In this document: one piece after another, positions 10,571 to 23,039 of the stretch
Layout of the letters: each line of letters begins with the position of its first letter
Position numbering within the stretch: the stretch's first letter is position 1
Assembly: GCF_018691265.1 (NCBI RefSeq)
Contig: NW_024881277.1
Coordinates: forward strand, 7,615,080 to 7,679,079
Source: Tyto alba
Taxonomy: Eukaryota > Chordata > Aves > Strigiformes > Tytonidae
Direction of reading: 5' to 3'
DNA: 64,000 nucleotides
Notes under the pieces: generated by a model
The model's database searches: none
The model's input: the letters and a program-made list of their open reading frames with translations, nothing else
Told to the model about the DNA's origin: nothing
Made by a program: the position numbers and the translations under genes

Positions 10571-13500
10571 CAGACTGTCTTCAAGGATGGATTTTGCTAA
10601 ATATAATGATGTTAACAACACATGATGTAAACAAGTTCATTTCTTTCTCAGTTATACCCCAGAAATGCTTTGAACATTGACAAATGATTTTTCAGTTGAC
10701 TGTAAAATGTTGCCCACAACACCCCAATTCATTTGCTAGAGGTGGGCATGGCTAAGGAGGCACAGGAAGATGGGCAGGGAGATCACTAGAGGCATGAGCT
10801 GGTGACAAGGCTTGGGCTTGAAATTTGGCCAAAAAGGTGGAAAAGTGATTTAAACTGCCAAACTCTCTCTTTATTCAACTGCTAATTGTGCATATATTTA
10901 TAATTTCCTATCTATTTGTCAGCATATTTATTTTATGGTCATCGCTTGAGGAAGGTAGACCTTAGAGGAGGCTTGGACTTGGCATACAGTTGAGGACTTC
11001 AATTGGGTTTTTTTTTAATAATTGTATCATGTTTTACTTCCATCTCTTCAAAATTAATAAGATTCCTGTGACTATTTACAGTCAAGTCTCAGGGTAAATC
11101 AGGTGGGAATTGGTGCAAAGGAGCTGTAACATTCAGCTGTGAACATCAGTGAGGAAGTCTGATGTAGAAGAATGCAAGTCCCAGGCAGCCCCTGAGGGAA
11201 ATGGTGGGTCTGGGGAGGTGGGGAGGAAAGTTGCCCATACAGTGGGGACCTTGAGGAGACCGCTGTTACATTTCCTGTCCTCCTTAGAAGACCCTCTGAA
11301 TTGGAGAAAGCTTCTATCACTTCTGTAAAATTAAAAAAGGATGAAAAACCCCTTCAGAATAAAAAAAAAAAAAAAGTGTTTTTTTATGAAGTTGTCATTA
11401 AAATCTTCCACTTAAGTTGACTCCTGAAGCCTCTCCAATTAGCTGTACAAGCCTGGAAGTCCTGAAATAAATGATGGAAGAGATGTGGCTCCTTTGGTTT
11501 TCTGCACTTTGATGAAGCCTGTGGTGTATTTGGTGTTTGAACCTCAGATACTGAGAGGAGCTGAACCAACTCTGAAGGGGTTAAGTCAGAAGCAAAAGCC
11601 AAAGTGTCTTGGAGTGTTAATTGGCCCCTCTGAGGCCCATTACAGACCAGGTGTCCCCATGGATTAGTTAGAGAAGAAAATTGGAGGCTGTGAGTACAGG
11701 TAGGCAAAGGCACTGTGCAAGGGGAGCTGATGCTGAGTAAAACTTGATATATTTTATCATGGCAAGTGGTCAGCCCCAAGAAGGGGATCCCGTCCCTCAC
11801 ACTGGCTCAGGGCTCTTCCTGGGGCACTGTGGGGTGGGCAATGCTGAGTGGAGGACAGTGGTACCACAGCTCCCAGCCTCCCTGGGGGGCTGCAAGGAAG
11901 CCACGAGGCCCAGTTCCATGCGATTATCATGTCTCCTTCAGGCCTTGGTAGCAGAGACAACTGCCATAACCAAGGGGACAGAGACCCCCAGGCTGTGGAC
12001 ACCCAACCTATGGCATCTCCCTGCCTTTCCTGAGATCCCTCCTTCCTCCCTGCCTGTCCTTGGAACACAAAGCACTGCACTGATATGGGCTCTGGGTGAC
12101 CTCTGGCATCACAGCACTACCCTTCAAGGGACATTTCTTTCTCCTCCTGTCCAGTCTCAACCTCCCAACTGCACTTTGTGATGCTTTTCCTTTCTCAGGT
12201 GGTTTCCCACTACAAAGAAAAGGTCCAAAATCTCTGAAAATACCCAAAACTCCTAATTTCAAGCTACTCTTTTACTCCCGCATGACCTTCCACACCATCA
12301 GGACAAGGAATCCAGGTCCCTCAGCCACACCACACACTTCATGTGCTTCATGCCCTCTAAACCCACCTTTGCAGACATCCTCTAGGCACTCTCCCGTTCC
12401 TTCCTGCTCCTCAGAATGGAAGCCCCAGAGAATGTTACAGGTGTGACCACACCAGTGCTGAGTCGAGGGGGATGTAACTCCCCGTGTCTCGATGGTCATG
12501 CTACAGTGCAGCTCCGTATGCAGGAGCTGGCTCTATTCATGGTGAGCCTTTACCAGCGGCACATATGGCATCACTCACAGTGCCCAGGGCCTTCTCCTCA
12601 GACTCACTCCTCTGCTGGTCCAGTCCCACTTTGCCCCTTCTCCTTGTACAACTTGAGTTCTGCTGGCCAAAGACCCAAGTATCTCAAGGTCCCTGTGCAC
12701 TGAAGCTCCAGCACATCAGCATTTAAGGCATGTGTGCAGATGTTCCTCTGAGAAGACAATAACTTGAGTGGATGTATGGCAGTATGGGTAAGAAAAAGAA
12801 ATGCTCATTTAATGGAAGTGATGACGAAGGTGGAAAGCACCACTGTAATGATGAGTTAGCTCATCCTCAGTCACGCTGAACTTCACAGGAAGACAATGAG
12901 CAGTGAGGTTGACCTAAATCTATGTGCCTCAGAAGGTCAGTACCACACCTTATTGGCAATGACAACGTCAAGTTTGGGGATACGAGCGACAAGAAGTAGC
13001 ATTTGCTGCTTTCTAAACTTGCAGCAAGCTCCTGCCAGCAGCAGCGGAGGAACGGATGCAGAACCACCCCGACAAGAATATTGTGTACGCTGAAAAGTCT
13101 TTTTGGTTGAAGGTAGATGGTGATGAGGGCTGAGTAGTTTGTCACAACAGGCAGAGCACAGCCTGACATTTCGATCCTAGTTCACGTGACTGCAAAGAAC
13201 AACAGGAAGGAAATGTGCTTGCAAAAGCCTGGATCATGAGCGTGACCACGGCATCTGGTCACAGAGGCCAAATGACCCAACCAGCTGGTGTGCATGTCAG
13301 ATGCAGAGGGCAGTGGGGCCCAGAAGAACTTCCCTATTTGACAAAAAGGGTTGCAAGGAGCCAGGCTTACCAAGAAAGGCAATCTGCAAAGTCCTGATTT
13401 CAGCTGGGACAGAGTTAATTTTCTTCCTAGCAGCTGGAGCAGTGCTGTGCTTTGGGTTTAGGGTGAGAACAATGTTGAGAACACAGGGATGTTTTAGTTG

Positions 13501-13577
13501 TTGCTGAGCAGGGCTTATCCTAAGTCAAGGATTGTTCAGTTTCCCATGCTGCCAGTGAGGGGGGGACAAGAATCTGT
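10571..13577. repeat. Tandem segmental duplication, copy 2 (block D1')
   Basis: Second copy of 1-3027, same orientation. It includes the low-copy repeat at about 11600-12730 and the first ~175 bp of the ERVL-like LTR at 13395-13577, where homology ends. Confidence 0.9.
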
Positions 13578-14269
13578 GACCACAGCCTTGAGTAGTACAG
13601 CTGGAGTGGCAGTTGGTCCTGACACCAGTCACCACCATGCAGTACAGGACCTGCAGCAGGTGAGTTTGGGGTCTGGATGGTGCCATCTGTTGTCCTGAGA
13701 CAAATGTGAAGACTCCGGTTGTGTCCTCTTAAAGAAGCCCAAGCACCCCTCAGGTCGTTCTGGATATCCAGAGAAGTGGGGGGTGGGAGCAATGGGCAGG
13801 CCTGAAGCGTGTCTTCAAATCTTTAAGGTGTTTCTTTCCCAAGGTGGAGATGGTGTGGGTACAAGGAGAGTGGCCTGATCCTCCCGTGTCAGGCAGAGCA
13901 TCCAGCCCAGGGGTGCACGTCTGGAGGAGGCTCAGACCAGAGGTGTCTATAGGAGATCCTCCTGCCAGCACTGAATTTGGGAGATGCTTTGGCAGGGCTT
14001 CCTAAGGGCTGATACAAAGGAGACAATTCCTGGTGGCGAAAGGCCAGTGCAACCCTTCATGCCCACCTTCCCTCTCCCCTACAGCCACTGTTATGGAGGC
14101 TGTTGGTCACCTGTGAGTGGCTCTCAGCCAGGCAAGAAGAGCTGCCCGGAGGCATGAAGCCACGTGGAGCAGAAGTTGCCAAAGGCCAGAAGGGCGATGA
14201 AGCTGCCCTTGGGTTGGCAGCAGGTGGAGCAGGACCCAGCAACAGCTGGTGGCTAAAAGAAGCATGTCC
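13578..14269. other. Spacer, nothing recognised
   Basis: No recognisable gene or repeat; probably the degraded 5' flank of the following CR1. Confidence 0.4.
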
Positions 14270-15860
14270 CCAGAGAAGACTGGTGGCATCCAGAACCTGG
14301 GCTGGCTGCCCAGCAGATGTTGTAGCCCCACCTCTCAGTGAGATGAAGGAGCTGATGCAGGGGAAGCACCGCACTTCCCCAAATCCTGCCTCAGCACTGA
14401 AAATGGGACAGTCAAACCCTGTCACTTCTCGTTCCTCCAGAATGGGTGCAGCAAGATGAGAGGCTTGATGTGCCTGTCGTGTCATTCTGGAGAAAATATT
14501 TGAGACAGAGCACCAAGAACTTGTAACCATGGGCACGTGAGCTTTTCCACTGAGGGTCGGTGTCACATGGCTGCAGTGACCAGGAGATGGTGGGGTTTAA
14601 ACTCCCAAGAGAGGTGCGCAGGACAAACCCCAGAATCAGAGCCTTGGAGTACAAGGGAGAAATTTTTGGCTTGTTCAGGAAGTTCCTGGGCTGGATTCCT
14701 TGGGAAACTGCCCTGTAGAACAAAGGGGCCTTGGACAACTGTTTCAACTTCAAGGCCAACCCTGTTGAAATGCAAAACCCACGTGGAATTTTATGGATGA
14801 AGTTGAGCAACCATGGCAGGAGGCCAGCACACTTTCTTGTGCACCCTTGCCACTGCAGTTGCCTGTGCCTGAACCTGCCCACTTGCTTTCGCGGCAGCCA
14901 CATTTTCACTGGAATTCCATGGAAATGCCAGTGCTCCTACTCTCAAGCTGGCATCCACCCCAAGCCCATACAGCCTGGCCAACCACCGAGGCACCAGCCC
15001 CTCGTGCCCCTGTGTGCCCAGGGCATGGCTCACACCCCCCCTTTCCTTTTTGGTGCTCCTGCTCCCACACTGCTGTGCTGTCCCCAGATGCCACCCTCTT
15101 GCCACCAGCCTGCCTGTGGGACAGGGTAGAGATGCACAGAGGGCTGAAGGGGTTCAGGATCCCCTTGGGGGAGCACAAAGACCTTGTTGTGTGTTCAGGG
15201 ATGGAGCTAGGAAAAGCAGAGCTGAGCTGAAGCTGGAACTAACAAGGGATGAAGAAGGTAGAAAAAGGGCTTCAGTAAGGGTGTTGGCAGCCACAGCAAG
15301 GCTAAAAAAAAAAAAATATGTGGGCCCAAATCTCAAAACTCAGTGTGGCAGTGGGCCTAGTGACCAGGAACATGTGGAGAGACTTTCAGCAAGCTGGTTG
15401 GCCATACATGCTCTCTGGGTCCTCTATGAGGTGAGTTTCAGCCAAGGGTGCTGAGGGTGGTGGCCAAGGTCAGTGTGTGGCTGCTTCTGTCACCCTGTAA
15501 AGGCCATGGCAGTCAGGGAGGTTCCTGACACCCGGGAAAAGTCAAACATGTCACCCATCTTCATGAAGAGCAAAAAGGAAGATGAGGGAGCTACAGGCTG
15601 CTCAGCCTCACGTCTGTCCCTGGGAAGTGATGGAGCAAATCCTCCTGGAAGCTATTTCCAAGCACCTGAAGGACAAGAATGAGATTTGGAACTGCCAGTA
15701 AAAACTGAACAAGGGCAAATTGTGCCTGACCAACCTGAATACCATTTACAATGAGATGATGGGCCCTTTGGATGAGGGGAGAGGTGGATGTAGTAGCCCT
15801 CAGTGAAAAGGGCTGCCTGGGACTGATAAGAGAGAGAAATAACCAGCACCAGAAAGACCT
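14270..15860 (+). mobile_element. CR1 LINE remnant
   Basis: Several stretches read like CR1 endonuclease/reverse-transcriptase coding sequence: near 14470-14600, 14640-14800, 15290-15430 (with 'tgtgggcccaaat') and 15550-15760 ('gggcaaattgtgcctgaccaa'). Frames are broken by indels and stops; an old 5'-truncated copy. Confidence 0.65.
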
Positions 15861-16212
15861 AAGCAAAAACTGAGGAAAAAACCCAGAGAGGGATGGCAGC
15901 CTCCCCAGTGTCCCCACTACTTGAGCTGGTCCAAAGGGCATGAGGAAACAGAGGCCATGCACTCTCTGTCTGTCCTGCATTCATGCTGCAAGTGACCCCA
16001 GCCCTGGCTGCCTTTGTCCCGCCTCTGCCTCCCCACTAGCCCTGCTGCCCAGGACAGCAGGAGACCCCCTGCCCTGGGGCCTCGGCAGCTTCCACATTTC
16101 TCCAGTCTCCTTTCCCAGTGCCTGTTGTATTTTCATGCATGTTACAGTCCTTATCATGTGTGATCAGTGCCAGTAAATGCCTCGTGGAGTCGATGTCATC
16201 AGGACTTGGTCA

Positions 16213-16975
16213 TGGTCAGACAAACTGTGCTCCGTTTCACATATAACCTCCATGGACATATTTATCTGACCTAATCTCCAACACTTCCACAAACATAAAT
16301 AATTTCCATTTCTTAGGACAGGAATCACCCTGTTTTCAGAGAAACAATTTAAAACCCAAAGTGAAAAATACTCGTTCACAGAGAGGTCCAAAATATCTGG
16401 GTGTGACATTTAACAAGTGGGTCAATCGGAGGAGCCTCCCAGGGTGACCTTGCCGACTGAGGGTGGGGGTTTCGTCTTCTGGGGGTCTGAGAGTCCTTAT
16501 GGGATGCCAGAGAGAGCACTGGGGATTGTGCCAGGCTTGCTGTGGCATGCCTAGGAAAGAACCAAAGGCAGGGAAAGGGAAGGACCAAGGTGGTTTGGGG
16601 AGAAAGAAGCATCGGAAAACAGGGGGAAAAGGGGATGAAAGGAGCTGGTCATGTGTGGCTGGTCAGCATAATTGTTTATGCACACCATGCAACTGAAAGT
16701 CTGTCCTGTCTTCTTATGAATTTCCATCCTCCACAACTTTCTGGGGTGAGGAGATGTCTGCTCTTGGTACGGATAGAGGTCCAAGGGCCCATCCCTGGAG
16801 TGGGAAGCACGAGTCAAAGGGGCTCAGGCACCTTCAGGGCCAGCAGCTGGAGAGATCAAGCTGTGTGTGTGTCATATTGGTGGGTATGTCAGTGGGTGGA
16901 ACCACTAATGCACATCAAACCAAATTAACCAGCAAGTAGGCAAGCCCTGGGAGCCATGTATTTAGAGACCCTATG
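16213..16975. repeat. Shared block D2, copy 2
   Basis: Counterpart of 8686-9411. The distance from its D1 partner is about 3.0 kb shorter than in copy 1, because the OR pseudogene and its flanks are absent here. Confidence 0.85.
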
Positions 16976-16979
16976 TCTG

Positions 16980-17800
16980 GACTAGACCCTGGCGAGCCCA
17001 GAGATCTGTGAGTTGGTTGCTCAAGGGAGAAAGTGGCCCAAAGCAGCACCTGGAGAAAATGTGGGCTCTTGCAGTCAGGTATTGATAAGGCCACAGGTCT
17101 GGACCTGGAGGGGAGGTTGTCCTTGGTGTGAGAGAGCAGCAGGAATGCATGGAGCTCTGCCTGGGGACTGACAGTGAGTTAGCTGAGAGCTGATAGGCCA
17201 GGATCAGAGGGCAGAACAACATGGGCAGCACTGTGGGAGGATGGGTGGATTTCTGCTCCAGACCTCTTGATCAGGTAGATGAGGCCTTCTTCAGACAATT
17301 GGAAGGAGCTTCATGCCTGCAGGCCCTGGACCTCATGGCAGACTGAAACTGTCCCAGTTGCCACTGCTGAAGAGGTGCAAGCCACCCAGGAGGATTTTGG
17401 AGCTCACTGGTGACATCTTCCTGACAAGGGTGACTGAGGAGCCAGTGAGGTGAGGGCCCTGCAGCAGGACTTGATACTTGCAAACTAGGAAGAGCTGCTC
17501 AGGGCTGTAACAATCAAGGGTGAGAAAGTAGAGTGTAGGATGCTGAGAGAAGGGAAGAAAGCAAGGGGCATGAGTTCAGGAGAGCAGGCTTTGACCTGCT
17601 GAAGGACCTGCTTGGAAGAATCCCATGGGATACAGCCCTGAAGATGAAAGGGTGCAGAGAATTGATGGTTAATGTTCTCCACTTCATACTCCAGAACCAT
17701 CCACACAGACATGCAGGAAGTCAAGAAAAGGTGTCAGGAGGATGGCATGGATAAAAAAGGAGCTCCTGACAGAAACCAAGCATGAAGAGGAAGGACAGAG
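16980..17800 (+). mobile_element. CR1 LINE remnant (internal region)
   Basis: CR1-like text is seen at 17380-17520 ('gaggtgagggccctgc', then 'gatacttgcaaactaggaagagctg') and 17560-17650 ('gacctgcttggaagaatcccatggga'). No frame is open across it. Confidence 0.65.
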
Positions 17801-18179
17801 GAGGTGGAAGCTGCTGCATTCCAGGCTCAGCGGTTCTGTGATTCTGTGCTAGAGAGAGTCATTTGCGTGTGCGTGTGCTTCTCTGTGCATGGAGGAACTG
17901 TGGGGATGAGGGAATTCTGGATCCAGGTCCCAGACAGCTGGAGGACCTAAAACCAGCTTCTGGAGAGATCCTTATTGTTTCAATCTCTATACAGGTATAT
18001 ATTTTCCACTAACACGGTCTAACATACAAACAGCCCAACCCTTATTTACCCTTTCTCCACTGACCCTGGCTTTGCTTGTTTTGTGATCTCATTTGGTGTT
18101 TTGAAGATTGTGTTGATGGTAATTCCTACCTGGGGCTGTAGAGCCCTGCAGCTCCTCAGGCTGTTATTACGTGAGAGAC

Positions 18180-19710
18180 ACCACCACCATCAAGGTGAGC
18201 TATCTGCACAGAGTCACTAACAGCTGACCAAGTGGAGCTTCAGCCCAGGGAAACCTGAGAAACTCTGGGATTCTGGCCAACAGAAACCTCTTGAGGTTTA
18301 CAAGGAGAAGTGTCCAGTCCTGCATTAGGAGGAAGAATAATCTCATTTCTCGCGGCAGGCTTGGACCTGAGTAGCTGAGCAGGGACCCTGAGGAGAAGGG
18401 CCTGGGCACTATGAGGGACACCATACAAGACAGCGGTGCATGCTGGCCACAAACAAGGCCACCTGCATACAGGTCTGCACTAGGATGAGCATGGCCACCC
18501 AGACTATCCTGAGACTGGATGAAGTGTGGTTTCAGAGATGGTGGAGGTTTTTCCCTAAATTGAGAAACAACATAAGAAAGAAAGAATGGCACAAAGTGAA
18601 GTTTTGGAAGTTGAGACTGGACGTGAGGATTTTGTGTTACGTTGAGTTACATGAAGCGTCCCTCCAAGTGCAGTACAATAGGCCACCCAGAAAGAGTCTG
18701 GATTAGCCAAAGCTTTGCATTCCAACCATCAGCCTGTGAGGATGGAGAGATATCAGTAAGGGTAGGAAGATGGTCAAGTGAGAGCAAGGCTGGTAAGCAC
18801 GGGATGTCCAGAGACTTCAAGAAAACAAGTGCAGGCGTAGGCCACCATAGGAGAGCCTGTGGTGGAGATGGCCAAGGGAGCTGACAAGGTTGAAAGCCCC
18901 AGCAGAGCTGAGCTCTTCCTCCTGTTGGCTCTGGCTGTTGGCTGTGTCATCAAGGCCTACCAGGAGACACCTAATCCTTACAGCACTGGGGCCTCTTGGC
19001 CCCCTTGTCTCCACCCAAGAGCCTGGCAGGTGTCCAACCACAATCCTGACCTTGGCATTGCACATCCCCACAAAACTCTGCCCCAGGAAGAGCCCTGAGC
19101 CGTGGGTGTAGGACAGCATCTCCTTTACCAGGGGCTGGGGCCAGGGCTGCCCTTTGGCTTGATAAAATGCATCCAGGCTTACTCAGCATCAGAGCCACCT
19201 TTACATTGACTCTGCCTCCAGTTTTCTGCTCTAACCAGCCCCCAGGTTTGCTCTGGCAGTAAAGTCCCTCTGGGGGACCCATTAATGCTCCAAGAAACTT
19301 GGGCATTTACATCTGACTTTGCCTTCTTGAGAGGTTTCATCAGCTTTCTCTCAGGGTCATGGACTGGGCACCAAGCCCACCTGAGGGATCATTAAAATGC
19401 CTTGGACTGGTCCTCTGCTGCTGAGCTGGTCCCAGCTGCTGGGACAGAGGGAGCTGATGGCAAGCGGGCAGTGCTGCAGAGAGACAGCTCTGCCCAGGAG
19501 CAGCTCCTCTGCAAAGCGCAGCAGGATGAAGGGTACTCCTGGGGTATCTCAGGGAGATGAGCGAGGGAGATTAAGAGTTTAAAGGTGGTCAGGACTGGGA
19601 GGATGACTGAGAGTTCAAAGGAGGAGAAATCTTTGCAGCCCTTGACACGGTAAGTCTCTGGGTGCAGGGTGATGTGTCTGTAGTTCCTGGAGGCATCTCC
19701 TGAAGCTGGC
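18180..19710 (-). repeat. OR-associated low-copy repeat, inverted copy
   Basis: The reverse complement follows the same landmark order as 60170-61260 and as 840-2150: 19500-19400 matches the 'ctcctgggcagagctgtctct' segment, 19310-18900 the 'gatgctgagtaa / cagggctcttcctgggg' segment, and 18470-18240 the CR1-like tail. No conserved frame. Confidence 0.6.
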
Positions 19711-19742
19711 ACAGCCCACAGATTATGGGATCTGCAAGGAGG

Positions 19743-19755
19743 NNNNNNNNNNNNN
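19743..19755. other. Assembly gap (13 N)
   Basis: Thirteen consecutive undetermined bases just upstream of the putative terminal exons; missing sequence could include coding exon. Confidence 0.99.
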
Positions 19756-19785
19756 CTGCCACATCCCACCCGGCAGATGACAGAG

Positions 19786-20081
19786 GAGACGCAGCAGCAT
19801 CTCCCCTGCCTCTGGAGCCAGGTGGGCAGCACTGCGCGCACGGGGGCTGGCCGTGCCGCGGCCCCCACTCCCTGGGGACAGCCCTTGGTGGCGGGGGGCA
19901 GGCAGGAGCTTGCCCGTCACCCGCCCAGCCCCTCACCTACAACTCTCCTTCCCCCGCAGGCATCGCTGCTCTCTCGCACGCCCCGGCTCAGCGCCGACGG
20001 CCCTCCCTCCTCAGGAGGGCGCTCAGGGCTCTGCGCGGGGCGTTCTGCTGCTCCTGCATCGCGGGACAGCAGGAGCAGTAG
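19786..20081 (+). CDS. Putative 3' terminal exons of an unrecognised gene (partial)
   Basis: Two exon-like segments join in phase 1. The first follows 'catcccacccggcag' and ends at 'gagccag|gtgggc' (about 19786-19822). The second follows a pyrimidine-rich acceptor 'ctccttcccccgcag' at 19959 and runs to a TAG at about 20079-20081. The joined C-terminus is arginine-rich with a cysteine cluster (AFCCSCIAG). A poly(A)-like AATAAA at about 20262-20267 ('gccaataaaag') fits a short 3' UTR. Upstream exons cannot be traced because of the N gap and repeats. I do not recognise the family. An alternative phase-0 join gives a longer frame but removes the stop near the poly(A) signal, so I prefer phase 1. 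Confidence 0.35.
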
Positions 20082-20267
20082 CGCCCCGCTGCCAGCGCCC
20101 GGCGGGTCCCCGGAGATGGCCGTGGGCCCTGAGCCTGCGCAGGCCCCAGAGGGAGCAGCACGCGAGGGATGGGTGCATGGACGGCGCCCCAGGCATTCAG
20201 CTGCCCCGAGAACATCGTGCTGCCGGCCACCGCTCGGCCGTGGGTGCTTTCTGAGGCCAATAAAAGA

Positions 20268-21190
20268 TGATCATTTTCCCCCAGTGCTCGTCTGCGCCTG
20301 GTCCCTCTCGGGAGAAGGGCGGGTGCAGGCAAGGCCCATGCCGGCAGGCAGAGCTGGAGAGCCCCAGTGCTCCCCCCAGGCTGGGCAGGGCCTGCGCCCT
20401 CGGCCTCTGCCCGGGCCTCCGGCGCTCCTGCTGCCGCCCAGCTGAGGCCTGAGCTGGCCTCGCTTCGCGGTGCCCGTGTTTTCAGCCCATCTCTGTCCTC
20501 GGGCTGTCCTGGCATTGGTTGGCCTGTTGGGCTTGTGTGTGTGGCAGGGATTTGGGGAGCAGGGGAGGGGGCTGCCGGAGCAGAGACTCCCCTGCAGCCT
20601 GCGGCGAGAGGGCGGGCTGGCCCCCTGCAGCCCATGGTCCGTTGCATCCAACTGGTAGACATAGACATGAGAAAGGCAAGGGGCTTTGGATGGAGACAGA
20701 GCAATGAGACCAGCGGCGGTGTGGAGAAAGTTTCTTCCCTGATGAGGAACGCTGTAGTGCAACCAGGCACCTGGCTCACAGACACGTGGAAGAAAAACAT
20801 ATGAATTCAAGTCGATGTTCCAGATGCACTGGGTCATTCTCTTCCAGGTCACAGCTGGGCAGATGCGGTATGCCTGAACTCAAGACTATTCATCGATTCA
20901 ATCTGCTTTCTGGGAGACCACAAAACCCAGGCTGTTGTTCCAAGTATTTGTTAAAAATTAACTGCAAGTGGAAAAAAAAATCAAGTGGCCCAGTGGCAGA
21001 TTTATTACAGTTTTAACAGGTAAAGGGAATGAATCTACTTTGTGAACCAAAATAGCAACAGGAAAGCATACTGAAGGATTTTTAATCAAATGACAAAATG
21101 GACACAGCATAAGCAGTATGTATTTATATAGAAATATATTGGTTACATTCTTCTTAAATAAAAAACATTCATTAGCAACAGCCAAAAGTA
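20268..21190. other. Intergenic, nothing recognised
   Basis: GC-rich until about 20650, then AT-rich. Open frames are short and overlapping on both strands. Confidence 0.4.
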
Positions 21191-21235
21191 TTTCTTTGTG
21201 GAAAGAGATTCATCTTCCTTCAGGGCAATTCTGGC

Positions 21236-21720
21236 TCTTTGTCAGGCAAGGCAAGCCCAACATGCCGAGGACCCAGGCTAAAGGAGGAAGAACGCAGCCG
21301 ACTCAATATGAGTGATAAAGCATGGTTCAGTTTATTGATTTTCGTTACAGCCTTTTATAATTCTTCTACTAATTATGCCTACTAGTCACTAGCTGATTGG
21401 CTTAAGCTCTAAGGGTCGTATTCGCATGGTCCACCTACTTGCATTTAGCTTACAGCACAAGCTTCTCAGAACACTAAGTTTCTCATGCCACTATTTCTAA
21501 TTCCTCTTGACTTGTTTTCGATACACAACAGTACCGTAACACAATGTTTCTCAGACCACCGTTATCATAACACTAGGTTTCTCAGACCACTATTCCCAAT
21601 TCCCCTTAGCCTGTTTTCGACACACCACGGTACACAAGGCCGAAGCGTCCTTGACATTCCTCATGTATCAGCAGCTGCGAGCAGCTGCAGGCAAACCCTA
21701 GTGAGGCCCAGCATCAGCAG
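21236..21720 (-). mobile_element. Solo retroviral LTR with tandem U3 repeat
   Basis: Read on the minus strand it has a TATA box ('tataaaaggctg', complement of about 21343-21356) followed by 'aataaactgaacc' and a U5-like segment. Upstream of the TATA, in U3, two direct repeats of about 65 bp (21470-21535 and 21569-21633) differ at roughly a fifth of positions. Ends approximate. Confidence 0.55.
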
Positions 21721-21796
21721 CTAGAGCAGGCTCTGATCATACAATTGCTCGGTGGGCTCAGGACCCTTGTCTCTGAGCCATTCTCCAACATTTACC

Positions 21797-21980
21797 CCTT
21801 CACTGGAAGAGGTTGCCCAGTGAAGTTGTGGCTGCCCCCTCCCTGGAAGTGTTCAAAGCCAGGTTGGACAAGGCCTTGAGCAACCTGGTCTGATGGAAGA
21901 TGCCCCTGCCCATGGGAGGGGGTTGGAACTAGACAGTCTTTAATTTCCCTTCCAACCATTTTATGATTCTATGTTTCTCT
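21797..21980 (+). mobile_element. CR1 LINE 3' end
   Basis: Typical CR1 tail: 'gaagaggttgcccagtgaag', 'tgttcaaagccaggttgga', 'cttccaaccattttatgattctatg'. Same orientation and position in SD copy 2 (46200-46384). Confidence 0.85.
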
Positions 21981-22075
21981 GAAATGGAGGATGTCAGGGG
22001 CATAAAGACAAGGTCTTGTTTTGACACCAGTCAAGTTTCCCATTGTCATCTTGGTTATGTCTTCTGTCTGTTGTA

Positions 22076-22210
22076 GAAACGGCTCCAAGAAAATGACTGA
22101 ACCCCAGAGGAGGTGCTCGGATTTGCAGCCTGGAGAAAGGGCTTATTCCCCACCGGCACTGTCCTACGCCCGTTCCTTCCTCAGTCAGTGGGCGGCCGGC
22201 AGCGAGCAGG
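22076..22210 (+). other. Exon-like segment in SD copy 1
   Basis: A segment bounded by 'tctgtctgttgtag' and 'cgagcag|gtgggt' is open in one frame and encodes a hydrophilic ~44-residue stretch with KKMTEPQRRC and SFLSQWAAG. A second open segment preceded by 'ccttccttctctgtag' starts at 22733. No family was recognised, and both recur in SD copy 2, so conservation there only reflects the recent duplication. Confidence 0.25.
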
Positions 22211-23039
22211 TGGGTTCTGTGGGACCACAGGGTCTGCCTTGCCTGACCAAGGCAGCTCTGGGGAGGTGGCCAGGGCACCAGATGGACTAGTGGACTTATT
22301 TCTGGGGTCTCTTTTCCCTCCCACAAGCTGCAGCTTTCTTCGCAGTTGCAGCACCGCTCCCTCTCCAAGCACCCCACTTAGATCTGTCCATTTTCTCCAC
22401 CTTTGGCCCTTCTGCCTTTGCAGCCCTCCAGGAGAGCCTTTGGGAGGCCCTTGGCTGTTCCCTCCCACAGCTCCTGGGGCTTCCTCCCAGTGCTGCCTCT
22501 GCCCAGGAGGAGCTCAGAGAGACTTTCCAGAGACTCGGGCAGCTCTGCTGGCTGGCCCCCCTGCCCAAAGGTCCCTCGAGAAAGAGTTTTAACCCGTGTT
22601 CCGCTTTTGGGATCACCTTGCAAAACCAGCACTCATTGGGAACGAGCAGTCAGAAAAGCCAAAGCCAGAGTTAAAAAAACTTGTTGCCCTTGCATGTGTA
22701 ATTTACGGGGTGTTTCCTTCCTTCTCTGTAGGATTTGAGGCAGTTGGTGGAAATAGCCAGTACTACAAGTTTTTGGTATGGGGTTTTGAAAGCTGTGGGC
22801 TTGCATGTGCCCACCTTGCATTCTCTTAAAGTTCCGAGTTCTAGTCACTGGAACGGCAATGGGCTGCATGAGCCAGCACCGAGCGGGACTGCAACAGGCT
22901 GGACGGCCGGGCCGAGGGTGCTGCTCAGTGGCACCGGGCGTAGTTGGAGGCCAGGAACCAGCGGTGGCATCCAGCGGTCAGGGCTGGGCCCAGGACTCTT
23001 TGCCACCTTCCTTAATTCATGGGCCGGGTGGCGGGCTGG

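Noticed and set aside
22076..22210. Relation of the exon-like segment to eIF4E-binding motifs of eIF4G
   Set aside because: Only a loose resemblance around a Tyr/Leu spacing; the required motif is not present.
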